From: JAFKKS01 sp050187875
GTDB lineage: Bacteria; Pseudomonadota; Alphaproteobacteria; Rhizobiales; Xanthobacteraceae
Length of the DNA: 64,000 nucleotides
NCBI GenBank assembly: GCA_050187875.1
Contig: JBFWXB010000012.1
Location: 1-64,000, forward strand
Direction: 5' to 3'
The number at the start of each line of letters is the position of its first letter. The stretch's first letter is position 1. The translations under genes and the position numbers were made by a program. This document shows, piece after piece, positions 52,686 through 60,066 of this stretch. The notes beneath the pieces are model-generated. The model saw nothing but the letters and a program-made list of their open reading frames with translations, was not told the origin of the DNA and did no database searches.

Positions 52686-52919
52686 TTATTGCGCCGCGGG
52701 CGCGGCTTTCTTGTCTTTGGCGCGGCCGGCGCGGCTGTTATCGGCCGCCATGCATTTCGCCATGAAGGATTTCTTGGCGGCGCCGGCGAGCTTCTGATTT
52801 TCGGCGCCGAATTCGCAGGTCGCCCGCTTCTCCTTGGCGGTGATCGCCAGGACGGGCGATACCAAGACGAACATCGCGGCAAACGCGCCAGCGCCCAAGG
52901 CGGCAGAAAAACGAAACAT
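52686..52919 (-). CDS. Small secreted PsiF-repeat-like protein
   Basis: A 77-residue protein with signal peptide (MFRFSAALGAGAFAAMFVLVSPVLA). The mature part has two Cys in a pattern like the PsiF repeat: RATCEFGAENQKLAGAAKKSFMAKCMA. The C terminus is Ala/Lys-rich. An AGGAG site precedes two adjacent ATGs (52,922 and 52,919). It is probably periplasmic with a disulfide; function is unknown. Confidence 0.72.
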   Translation of the reverse strand: MFRFSAALGAGAFAAMFVLVSPVLAITAKEKRATCEFGAENQKLAGAAKKSFMAKCMAADNSRAGRAKDKKAAPAAQ

Positions 52920-53051
52920 CATAGTCTCCTGACAAGGCGAGGCGCTTCGCGCTCGCGAAAGTATCAGGGGAGTCATACCATCGTCCGCAGCGCAGAAACA
53001 GCGGTGCCGTGCTTTAGTGTTTTGGATTAACAGCCCGCGTCGACGCTTTCT

Positions 53052-53453
53052 TCAGCGCGGAATGACCTCAACGACCTTTTTCGTCATTGGATCGACGATC
53101 AGGACATTGTCCGGCAGCTTTCCGTAATAGTACTGCTTCAGCGCCGGGATCTGACGCGACAGATCCTGCGGCAAGGGATGCAGCGGGAGTTTTTTCTGCG
53201 TCGGGACTTTTGCTCCCACGGTCGGGGTGAAGTCCGGCGGCAATTTGTCGTCGGTGCCCGCTGACGCCACCGCTTGGCGCACCTGTTGACGCTGCGCGTC
53301 GGTGAGCGCGAGGGGTTTTTTCACCGTCTTTTCGCCGCCCGCTTTTGTGCCCGGCACATTAATCGTGCCGGTGTTGCCGGCGAACGCCACTCCTGTGCCG
53401 GTCACGAACACGCCTATCAGCGCGCTTGCGCCCAGTCGCATCAACCGCCGCAT
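53052..53453 (-). CDS. Secreted protein with DUF1236-like C terminus
   Basis: A 133-residue protein. ATG 53453 has GGAGG upstream; the signal peptide is LGASALIGVFVTGTGVAFA. The middle LALTDAQRQQVRQAVASAG resembles the helix of DUF1236-type periplasmic proteins, and the C terminus LPDNVLIVDPMTKKVVEVI is like that family. It faces away from the fused nitrite reductase gene. Function is unknown; the family match is by eye. Confidence 0.65.
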   Translation of the reverse strand: MRRLMRLGASALIGVFVTGTGVAFAGNTGTINVPGTKAGGEKTVKKPLALTDAQRQQVRQAVASAGTDDKLPPDFTPTVGAKVPTQKKLPLHPLPQDLSRQIPALKQYYYGKLPDNVLIVDPMTKKVVEVIPR

Positions 53454-53635
53454 AGCCGCCTCCGTTCGTTTCCTGTCCCCGTTGGTAGAACGGTATCTGA
53501 GCCCCTTTGGTTTCGTTAATTCCCGTTCATCCGCCGGACGGAATGGGCACGCGTTCGACACGCGTTTCAATACCCATTAAGGCCGCTAAGCGACCGCGCG
53601 CCTTCGGCACGTGTCGTCAAGGCGTTACTCGCGTC

Positions 53636-53649
53636 TTGCCCTATCGCAA
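53636..53649. promoter_or_regulatory. Candidate FNR/NnrR-type box upstream of the nitrite reductase gene
   Basis: The sequence TTGCCCTATCGCAA is a TTG-N8-CAA palindrome (TTGC...GCAA), the spacing bound by Crp/Fnr-superfamily regulators such as NnrR, DnrD and FixK. Its centre lies about 77 bases before ATG 53720, so a start site near 53,680-53,685 would put the box at about -41.5. No other box of this sort is visible in 53,454-53,719. Confidence 0.5.
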
Positions 53650-53719
53650 AGAACGTTATTTCCTTCAGACGATATGATTGATACGGCGCCTGCGTTGTTG
53701 AATGCTTGGAGGGGATTGG

Positions 53720-55891
53720 ATGAACCGGATTATTTCAAAGGCCCGAGAATGGTCCGTTCTGATTGTAGCGCTCGTTGTGGTCGTTGGTGGGCTTTCACTC
53801 CTCCAGATGCAATCTGCATCGGCGCCAGGCGGCGACACGTCGTCGCATGCCGAGAATAAGCCGGCGCCAGCAGCCCCGTCGCCCCAGGCAAAGCAGACAT
53901 CACAGACCAATCCCGCGGCGCAGGCGCAGTCGGCGTCATCGGATAACGCATCAAAGCTGGCGAACCAGCAGGCCGCCGCACCGACAGCAGCGCCAACTCC
54001 CAGCTCATCAGCGCCGTCCAAAACGAACGAGGGCGCGGTGCCCGCGACGTCTCATGACCATGCGGCCGCAACCAAGGCGCCGGCGGTGGCGCAAAACGCC
54101 GCGCCAAAGACGAACGCAACGCCTGCTGCTGCGCCAGCCGCGGCTGCGCTGAACGAGCAGGCTGCCGCCGGCCGGCAGGTCTATCGGAAGTGTCAAGCGT
54201 GCCACTCGATCGAAGCCGGGAAGAACGGCTTGGGGCCAAGTCTCGCCGGCGTGGTTGGCGCGAAGGCTGGGCACGTTTCCAATTACAATTACTCGCCCGC
54301 GATGAAGGGCAGCGGCCTGACCTGGGATGCGGCAACGCTCGACCGTTACTTGGCGGACCCGCAGAAGGTCGTTCCCGGCAACAAGATGCCGTTCCCGGGA
54401 CTGAAAAGCGAGAACGAGCGTCAATCGGTCATCGCTTTCCTCACGGCGAACTCCGGCGGCGCTGCCGCGGCGCCGTCGGCGGCCGCGCCTCCGCAACCCG
54501 CCGCCGCCGCGCAGCCGCAGACGGCACAGCAGGCGCCGGCTACGCCACAGGCTCCCGCTGCGCCAACGCCTTCGCCGTCGGCGACGCCGCGGCCGCCGAG
54601 CTACCTCCCCGGCGTGCGTTACACGCTGCGAACCGGCATTGCCGAGGGCCGGATGGTCTTTATCGGCGTCGGCGGCACCATTGACGGACAGATCAATCCG
54701 CTGCTGTCGGCGGCGGAGGGGCAGGTCGTGCAGGTGACGCTAATCAATGGCGAAGGCGCCGAACACGACATCGTCTTCGCCGATCAGGGCCCTGCCGGCA
54801 GTTCGCCGCATATCGTCGGCCGTGGCGCCAGCACCAACATCGCTTTCGTCGCGTCGAAAGCGGGCGACTACATCTATTTCTGCAGTCTCCCGGGACATCA
54901 ACTCGCCGGCATGGAAGGCAAGTTCCTGATCACGCCGCAGCCGCCGGCGCAGACGGTTGTCGAGGCGGATATTTCGCTGAAGCCGACGGAGATGCCGGCA
55001 CCAATCGGCAAGCGTGAGCCGCAAACGGTGCGTGTAGACCTCGTCACCGTCGAGCTCGAAGGCCGCCTCGCCGAAGGCACGACGTTCGGCTATTGGACCT
55101 TCAACGGCAAAGTGCCGGGCCCGATGCTGCGCGTGCGCGTCGGTGATACGGTCGACGTCCATCTGAAAAACGCCGACGGCAGCGCCATGGTCCATTCGGT
55201 GGATTTCCATGCCGCGACCGGACCTGGCGGCGGCGCTGCTGCGACGCAGACCAATCCCGGCGAAACGAAAAGCTTCAAGTTCAAGGCGCTGATTCCGGGC
55301 CTTTATGTCTATCACTGCGCCACGCCGATGGTCGCGCATCACATCGCCAACGGCATGTACGGCCTCATTCTGGTCGAGCCGGAGGAAGGACTGCCGCCGG
55401 TCGATCACGAATTTTATGTCATGCAAGGCGAGATCTACACGGCGGCGCCGTTTGGACAGCACGGCAGCCAGGAATTCGACGTGGAGAAGCTGCTCGCCGA
55501 GCGCCCGGAATATTTCGTCTTCAACGGTGCCGTCGGCGCATTGTCGAAGCTGCACCCGCTGCAAGCGAAAGTCGGGGACACCGTGCGCTTCTTCTTCGGC
55601 GTCGGAGGCCCGAACTTCACATCGTCGTTCCACCTCATCGGCGAGATTTTCGACAAGGTCTATAATCTCGGCGGCGTGCTCAGCGAGCCGTTGCGCGGGG
55701 TGCAGACGGTGACCGTGCCGGCGGGCGGCGCCGTCATTACCGAGGCGAAGCTCGAGGTACCTGGAAACTACACGCTGGTTGACCACGCTCTGTCGCGCGC
55801 GGAACGCGGCCTCGTCGGCATCCTGCATGTCGAAGGGCCGACCAATCCGGAGATTTTCGACGGCAAGATCGAACCGGGCTCCGGGCACTGA
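53720..55891 (+). CDS. nirK: Membrane-anchored fusion: cytochrome c - cupredoxin - copper nitrite reductase
   Basis: A 723-residue multi-domain protein. Order: N-terminal membrane anchor (about 12-28); Ala/Pro/Gln-rich linker (about 35-145); class I cytochrome c with CQACH (Cys158, Cys161, His162) and axial Met223 in GNKMPFPG; second Ala/Pro linker (about 246-295); a cupredoxin with blue-copper ligands His349, Cys388, His393, Met398; then a two-domain NirK. NirK type 1 ligands are His492, Cys533, His541 and Met546, type 2 ligands His497, His532 and His689, and the catalytic pair Asp495 and His638. YHCATPMVAHHIANGMYG resembles AniA-type NirK. It should reduce nitrite to NO, with the extra domains acting as built-in electron donors. 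ATG 53720 follows GGAGGGG. Confidence 0.95.
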   Translation: MNRIISKAREWSVLIVALVVVVGGLSLLQMQSASAPGGDTSSHAENKPAPAAPSPQAKQTSQTNPAAQAQSASSDNASKLANQQAAAPTAAPTPSSSAPSKTNEGAVPATSHDHAAATKAPAVAQNAAPKTNATPAAAPAAAALNEQAAAGRQVYRKCQACHSIEAGKNGLGPSLAGVVGAKAGHVSNYNYSPAMKGSGLTWDAATLDRYLADPQKVVPGNKMPFPGLKSENERQSVIAFLTANSGGAAAAPSAAAPPQPAAAAQPQTAQQAPATPQAPAAPTPSPSATPRPPSYLPGVRYTLRTGIAEGRMVFIGVGGTIDGQINPLLSAAEGQVVQVTLINGEGAEHDIVFADQGPAGSSPHIVGRGASTNIAFVASKAGDYIYFCSLPGHQLAGMEGKFLITPQPPAQTVVEADISLKPTEMPAPIGKREPQTVRVDLVTVELEGRLAEGTTFGYWTFNGKVPGPMLRVRVGDTVDVHLKNADGSAMVHSVDFHAATGPGGGAAATQTNPGETKSFKFKALIPGLYVYHCATPMVAHHIANGMYGLILVEPEEGLPPVDHEFYVMQGEIYTAAPFGQHGSQEFDVEKLLAERPEYFVFNGAVGALSKLHPLQAKVGDTVRFFFGVGGPNFTSSFHLIGEIFDKVYNLGGVLSEPLRGVQTVTVPAGGAVITEAKLEVPGNYTLVDHALSRAERGLVGILHVEGPTNPEIFDGKIEPGSGH

Positions 55892-55960
55892 CGCACGGGG
55901 GACACAATGCTGCGCTGCCGCGTGCCTAAAGCATGACACGCGGCGCGCTGTAGGCCAGCA

Positions 55961-56632
55961 CTATCGGTTGGGAATCTGCAGCATCCGTTCGGCGCGCTCG
56001 AACGCCTTTGCGACAACGACGCACATGAGAAAATAAATCGCGCCGACCATGGTGTAGATCGGCAACGCCTTGAACGTCGCATTGGCCAAGAGCTCGCCCG
56101 CGCGCATGAGTTCGAGAACACTCAACACCGCGACGAGGGATGAATCCTTGATGAGGACGAGGGCGTAGTTTCCCAACGCTGGAAGAATGACGCGAAGGGC
56201 CTGCGGCGCGACAACGAGGCGGAACCTGGAGAAACGATGCAGGCCAAGCGCGGCGGCAGCCTCGGTCTGCCCGCTCCCGACCGACTGAACGCCGGCGCGA
56301 AAGAGCTCTGCAAGGTAAGCTCCGAAATTGAGGCTGAGCCCGATCACCCCGGCCGCGAAGGCGGGAAGGACGATGCCGACCTCCGGAAGCGCGTAGTAGA
56401 TATAAAAGAGCTGGAGCAGCAGGGGCGTGCCGCGGATCAGGGAAATATAACCGCGCGTAATCCTCGATATGATGCGATTTTCGCTCATTCGGCCGGCGCA
56501 GACGATCAGGCCGACGCTGACCGCGCCGATCGCAGCGACGGCCGAAATGGAGAGCGTCAGGACCGCTCCATGCAGGAGCGGTCCGAGGAACGAAATATAT
56601 TCAGCGAGCCAAGCGGGACTATTTGGCAGCAA
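55961..56632 (-). CDS. Amino acid ABC transporter permease
   Basis: A 223-residue GlnP/HisM-type permease with about five membrane segments. HGAVLTLSISAVAAIGAVSVGL, SLIRGTPLLLQLFYIYYALPEVG and the EAA loop TEAAAALGLHRFSRFRLVVAPQALR are typical. Its start overlaps the binding-protein gene end by 14 bases. The operon holds no ATPase gene, so it must borrow one. Confidence 0.92.
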   Translation of the reverse strand: MLPNSPAWLAEYISFLGPLLHGAVLTLSISAVAAIGAVSVGLIVCAGRMSENRIISRITRGYISLIRGTPLLLQLFYIYYALPEVGIVLPAFAAGVIGLSLNFGAYLAELFRAGVQSVGSGQTEAAAALGLHRFSRFRLVVAPQALRVILPALGNYALVLIKDSSLVAVLSVLELMRAGELLANATFKALPIYTMVGAIYFLMCVVVAKAFERAERMLQIPNR

Positions 56633-57428
56633 GATCGCCGACGCCCCAACGTGTCAAAATCTTCCCTATCTCGCCGTTCGCCTTGTTCTTGGCGATGGAC
56701 GCATTGACCGCGTCCAAGAGCGATTTGTTTCCCTTCATGACGGCGAGCGCGACGTAGAACGTCTTTTCGGGCTTGAACTCCTTGACGATATGGACGCCGG
56801 TGATCCCCCTATCCTTCATCTGATAGGCGACGCTCGGCGGATCGATAAGCGCGCCGTCGATGCGCCCCGCCCGCACCTCGGCGAGGATCGTGACATAGTC
56901 GGGGTATGTGCGAACTTCTTTGATGCCGGGAACGTTCTGGACGGACTTGAGCTGCACGCTGCCGGTCAAGACACCGATCGTGTTTCCGGATAGCGAGTGA
57001 AGGTCGGTGAAGCTCTTCTTGCTGTCGTCGCGTACGACGACGCCTTCGCCCCATCCATAGATGGGATTAGAAAAATCGAGAACCTTCGAACGCTCTTCCG
57101 TGATGAACAACGGCGCCGACATGAGGTCCGCGCGGCCGGATGTGATCGTTCCGATCAGTCCACCGAACGGCACTTCGGTGAATTCCGCTTTGATGTTGAG
57201 GTCCTTTGCGATCAGCTCGGCAACCTCGACCATGATGCCCGAGAGTTTGCTGGTCCGCGGATCGACAAAGCCATGCGGCGGCGACGAGGCCGTCGTGACG
57301 ATCTTTATGGTTCCTTGGGCTTTGAGTTCCTCAAGAGAGGCGGCGTTCGTCACACTCACCAACGCGGCGAGAGCAGAGGCAGTCAGCAATGCGCGAGTGA
57401 AGGCGCCGCAAATACTTTTCGTCATCAT
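56619..57428 (-). CDS. Amino acid/amine ABC transporter substrate-binding protein
   Basis: A 269-residue family 3 binding protein with signal peptide (LLTASALAALVSVTNA). SPPHGFVDPRTSKLSGIMVEVAELIAKDLN and GRADLMSAPLFITEERSKVLDFSNPIYGWGEG are typical. AGGAG precedes the double ATG at 57,428/57,425. The start overlaps the end of the ureohydrolase gene, so uptake and hydrolysis share one mRNA. The ligand is probably a guanidino compound or amino acid. Confidence 0.92.
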   Translation of the reverse strand: MMTKSICGAFTRALLTASALAALVSVTNAASLEELKAQGTIKIVTTASSPPHGFVDPRTSKLSGIMVEVAELIAKDLNIKAEFTEVPFGGLIGTITSGRADLMSAPLFITEERSKVLDFSNPIYGWGEGVVVRDDSKKSFTDLHSLSGNTIGVLTGSVQLKSVQNVPGIKEVRTYPDYVTILAEVRAGRIDGALIDPPSVAYQMKDRGITGVHIVKEFKPEKTFYVALAVMKGNKSLLDAVNASIAKNKANGEIGKILTRWGVGDLAAK

Positions 57429-58447
57429 GAACGGCTCCTGTTTTTTGGAGGTAAGGCAGGAAGAGGCGGCAACGCAGGAAGAGACTTCGAAGCGCGAATG
57501 TCGGGCGAATAGCAGGCCAGAACGAGCATTTTCAGCACGCAGGTTCCGGCGAGATAGGCCGTCATGCCGGCCGTGTCGTGCGGCGGGCTGACCGTGTTGA
57601 CCTCGAAACCGACGAAGTTGAGCCCCGCCAGACTTTCGAGAAGGCCGAGCCCTTCGCGGGCGGTGAGGCCGCCCCATGTCGGCGTGCAAACGCCCGGCGC
57701 GCATGACGGATCGAAGACGTCCATGTCGAAGCACAGATAGACGGGCTTGCCCTGCAGGCGTTCCTTGACCTCGGAGACGACAGCTTCGATCCCGCGTTCG
57801 AGGAGGTCTGCGCCGGGGATCAGCCCATAACCTTTTTGGCGCGTGTATTCGAAGACGCCGTCCATGTAGACGGGACCGCGGGCGCCGACATGAAACGAGT
57901 GGGAGAGGTCGACCAAACCTTCTTCCGCCGCGCGCGTGAAGGTCGTCGCCACGTTGTAGAGGTCGCGCTCGCTGTCGCCGTAGCTCGGGTAGGTGTCGGT
58001 ATGCGCATCGATATGAAGAACCACGAGGCCGGGATGGCGCGCATGGAGCGCCCGCATATGCGGCAGGCTAATGGCGCCGTCGCCGCCGAGGACGATCGGG
58101 ATCGCCCCTTGCGACAGGATGGTCGCAGCCGCCCCTTCGATCGCTGCATGAGATTCCAAGACGGACCCGGAAACGACCGCCGCATCGCCGCAGTCGACGA
58201 GGCCCAGCGCCGTCAGGGGATTGAAATCGAAGAAAGGCGGCTCATAGGGCCGCACGAGAGCCGACTGCTCCCTGATCGACGCGGGGCCGAGGCGCGACCC
58301 CACCCGCACCGGATGCGTGCCGCAATCGAAGGGCGCGCCGAGGATCGCGGCGCGGCTTTGCAAGAGGTCGCGGGTAAAAGGCACGCCCATGAAGGTCGGC
58401 GGCGCACGGAACGGCGTGGCATCAGATGAAGGCGACAAATCACGCAC
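57425..58447 (-). CDS. Ureohydrolase family protein (arginase/agmatinase) with altered metal site
   Basis: A 340-residue arginase/agmatinase-fold protein. Metal motifs DAHTD (147-151) and DMDVFDP (241-247) are intact. The first motif, GGDHS in the family, reads GGDGAIS, so the His that binds the first manganese is Gly124. The family removes urea from arginine, agmatine, guanidinobutyrate or similar; with the altered site the metal content, substrate and even activity are open. It leads an operon with a binding protein and permease, facing a LysR gene. The C-terminal tail is Pro/Leu-rich. Confidence 0.85.
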   Translation of the reverse strand: MRDLSPSSDATPFRAPPTFMGVPFTRDLLQSRAAILGAPFDCGTHPVRVGSRLGPASIREQSALVRPYEPPFFDFNPLTALGLVDCGDAAVVSGSVLESHAAIEGAAATILSQGAIPIVLGGDGAISLPHMRALHARHPGLVVLHIDAHTDTYPSYGDSERDLYNVATTFTRAAEEGLVDLSHSFHVGARGPVYMDGVFEYTRQKGYGLIPGADLLERGIEAVVSEVKERLQGKPVYLCFDMDVFDPSCAPGVCTPTWGGLTAREGLGLLESLAGLNFVGFEVNTVSPPHDTAGMTAYLAGTCVLKMLVLACYSPDIRASKSLPALPPLPALPPKNRSRS

Positions 58448-58517
58448 CGCAGTCGGTTTTTCGATGCGTCATCGTTCTTGCGGCGCACCGCATTGTCAAA
58501 GCGGAAAATCTGCGATG

Positions 58518-58536
58518 TTATAAGGCTGCCTTATAA
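58518..58536. promoter_or_regulatory. Perfect 19-bp palindrome, LysR-type operator candidate
   Basis: TTATAAGGCTGCCTTATAA is a perfect dyad with a single central base, in the 100-base gap between the divergent ureohydrolase and LysR genes. It contains a T-N11-A LysR-type box (T at 58,521, A at 58,533). It lies only 12 bases before the LysR start, so autorepression is likely. Confidence 0.75.
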
Positions 58537-58547
58537 GAGGATGGTCC

Positions 58548-59480
58548 TTGGATACGCGTTACCTTGAGGTTTTTCGCGCTGTCATGGAGCACGGCTCAAT
58601 GACGGCGGCAGGTCACCGCCTCGGCCGCTCTCAGTCGGCCATTAGCCAAACCATTAGCCGGCTCGAGGACGAAGTCGGCATGCCGCTGTTCCGGCGGCAG
58701 CGCGGCAAGCTGCAGCCTTTACCCGAAGCGGTCGCCTTTTATGAGGAAGTCAGCCGCGCTCTCAAGGGCCTCGAGCGCACGGTCCAGGCGGCGCGCGACA
58801 TCCGGCGCGTCCGGCATGGGCCGCTCGTGGTGGCGACGCAGCTCAGCGTCGCAATCAGCCTCGTGCCGCGGGTCATTGCGTCGTTCTTGAAACGCCACCC
58901 CGGTGTGCTCGTGCGCCTGCTGACGCGCAACTCGCAGGTCGTGCACGACCTTCAGGATTGGGAGGCGATCGATCTCGGTTTTGCGGAGATGCCGCCGCAA
59001 TACGCCTCCAATCCCGTCGATACATTCGATCTTAGATGCGTCTGCGTGTTGTCGCCGGAGCATCCCGCCGCCGTGCACCCCCGCCTTTCGGCGAAACTGC
59101 TCGACGGCGTTCCGTTCATCGCGCTTCACCGCGAGCATATGACCTACGCGGCGCTCAAGGGCGCCTTTGCAGAGGCAGGGGCGCAGTGGAATGTCGTCGT
59201 CGAGACCGAGTTCTTTCTGACCGCGGGATTACTGACCCTCTCGGGCGCTGGCGTCGCGCTGGTCGATCCCATCACGGCGCTCGATCTTGAGCGGCGCGGA
59301 TTGGCCATACGGCCGTTTGATCCGGCCATCATCCACTCGTTCGGACTGTTTCATCCGAAGAATCGCGTCCCGTCGATCTTTGCGAAGGCCTTCGCGGAAA
59401 TCTTCACGCAGGAGATCACGCCCTTCACCTTGAAGGGCAACGTCGCTCGCGGGCGGCGCGCCGCGAGCGGTCGCGGCTAA
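58548..59480 (+). CDS. LysR family transcriptional regulator
   Basis: A 310-residue LysR protein: N-terminal winged HTH (YLEVFRAVMEHGSMTAAGHRLGRSQSAISQTISRLEDEVGMPLFRR) and C-terminal effector domain. The start is TTG 58548 with AAGAGG upstream; ATG 58541 is out of frame. It is divergent from the ureohydrolase operon and probably controls it through the palindrome at 58,518. Its TAA overlaps the stop of the convergent cupin gene. Confidence 0.93.
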   Translation: MDTRYLEVFRAVMEHGSMTAAGHRLGRSQSAISQTISRLEDEVGMPLFRRQRGKLQPLPEAVAFYEEVSRALKGLERTVQAARDIRRVRHGPLVVATQLSVAISLVPRVIASFLKRHPGVLVRLLTRNSQVVHDLQDWEAIDLGFAEMPPQYASNPVDTFDLRCVCVLSPEHPAAVHPRLSAKLLDGVPFIALHREHMTYAALKGAFAEAGAQWNVVVETEFFLTAGLLTLSGAGVALVDPITALDLERRGLAIRPFDPAIIHSFGLFHPKNRVPSIFAKAFAEIFTQEITPFTLKGNVARGRRAASGRG

Positions 59481-59938
59481 GTGGCATTCAGAGCCGACAG
59501 TTGCTCAGTGTCGTAGCGGCTTCGCAAGGCCGCGATGGCGTTGGCATCCGGACGCCTGCCACTCGCAACCAGCTTCACCAACTCCTCGAAATAGTGCTCA
59601 TGGCCGGGGGGCGAGACGGTCATGATCATCCGCGCGGACTTGTCGCTGCGGTTGGCGATGTTGTGCGCCACGCCCGGTGGAATGAACACATATGTTCCGG
59701 GCGTGGCGTGAACCAGCCGCTCCCCGACCTGCCACTGGCATTCGCCTTCCAGCACATAGAACGTTTCCTCCTGCGTGCGATGAACGTGCAGGCCGGTCGA
59801 GAATCCCGACGGCACGGTCCACTCGAACATCGACGTGTGTTTCGTGTCCTGCCCGGTCACAAGAAGGACCAGTGGCTGGCCCGCCAAGGACAGCGCTCGG
59901 CCTTCTCCCGGCATGCGAATGATGGCCTTTGCACTCAT
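59477..59938 (-). CDS. Cupin domain protein
   Basis: A 153-residue single cupin. Metal-binding motif 1 is GLHVHRTQEETFYVLEGE, and motif 2 PGTYVFIPPGVAHNIANRS. It may be a small dioxygenase or isomerase, or a ligand-binding protein. It overlaps the LysR stop codon and ends in the opposite direction. A shared role with the neighbouring amine genes is possible but not shown. Confidence 0.88.
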   Translation of the reverse strand: MSAKAIIRMPGEGRALSLAGQPLVLLVTGQDTKHTSMFEWTVPSGFSTGLHVHRTQEETFYVLEGECQWQVGERLVHATPGTYVFIPPGVAHNIANRSDKSARMIMTVSPPGHEHYFEELVKLVASGRRPDANAIAALRSRYDTEQLSALNAT

Positions 59939-60066
59939 GATATCCTCCAGTGTTTGAGGCTTTACGCACGCCTTCGAGCATGCCCCGGGCCGCGGCGGAG
60001 GTCGTGAATCCGCGCCGAAAATGCTCTAAATTATTTCCGAACCGGCGCTCCAGCGAACCTGCGGCA

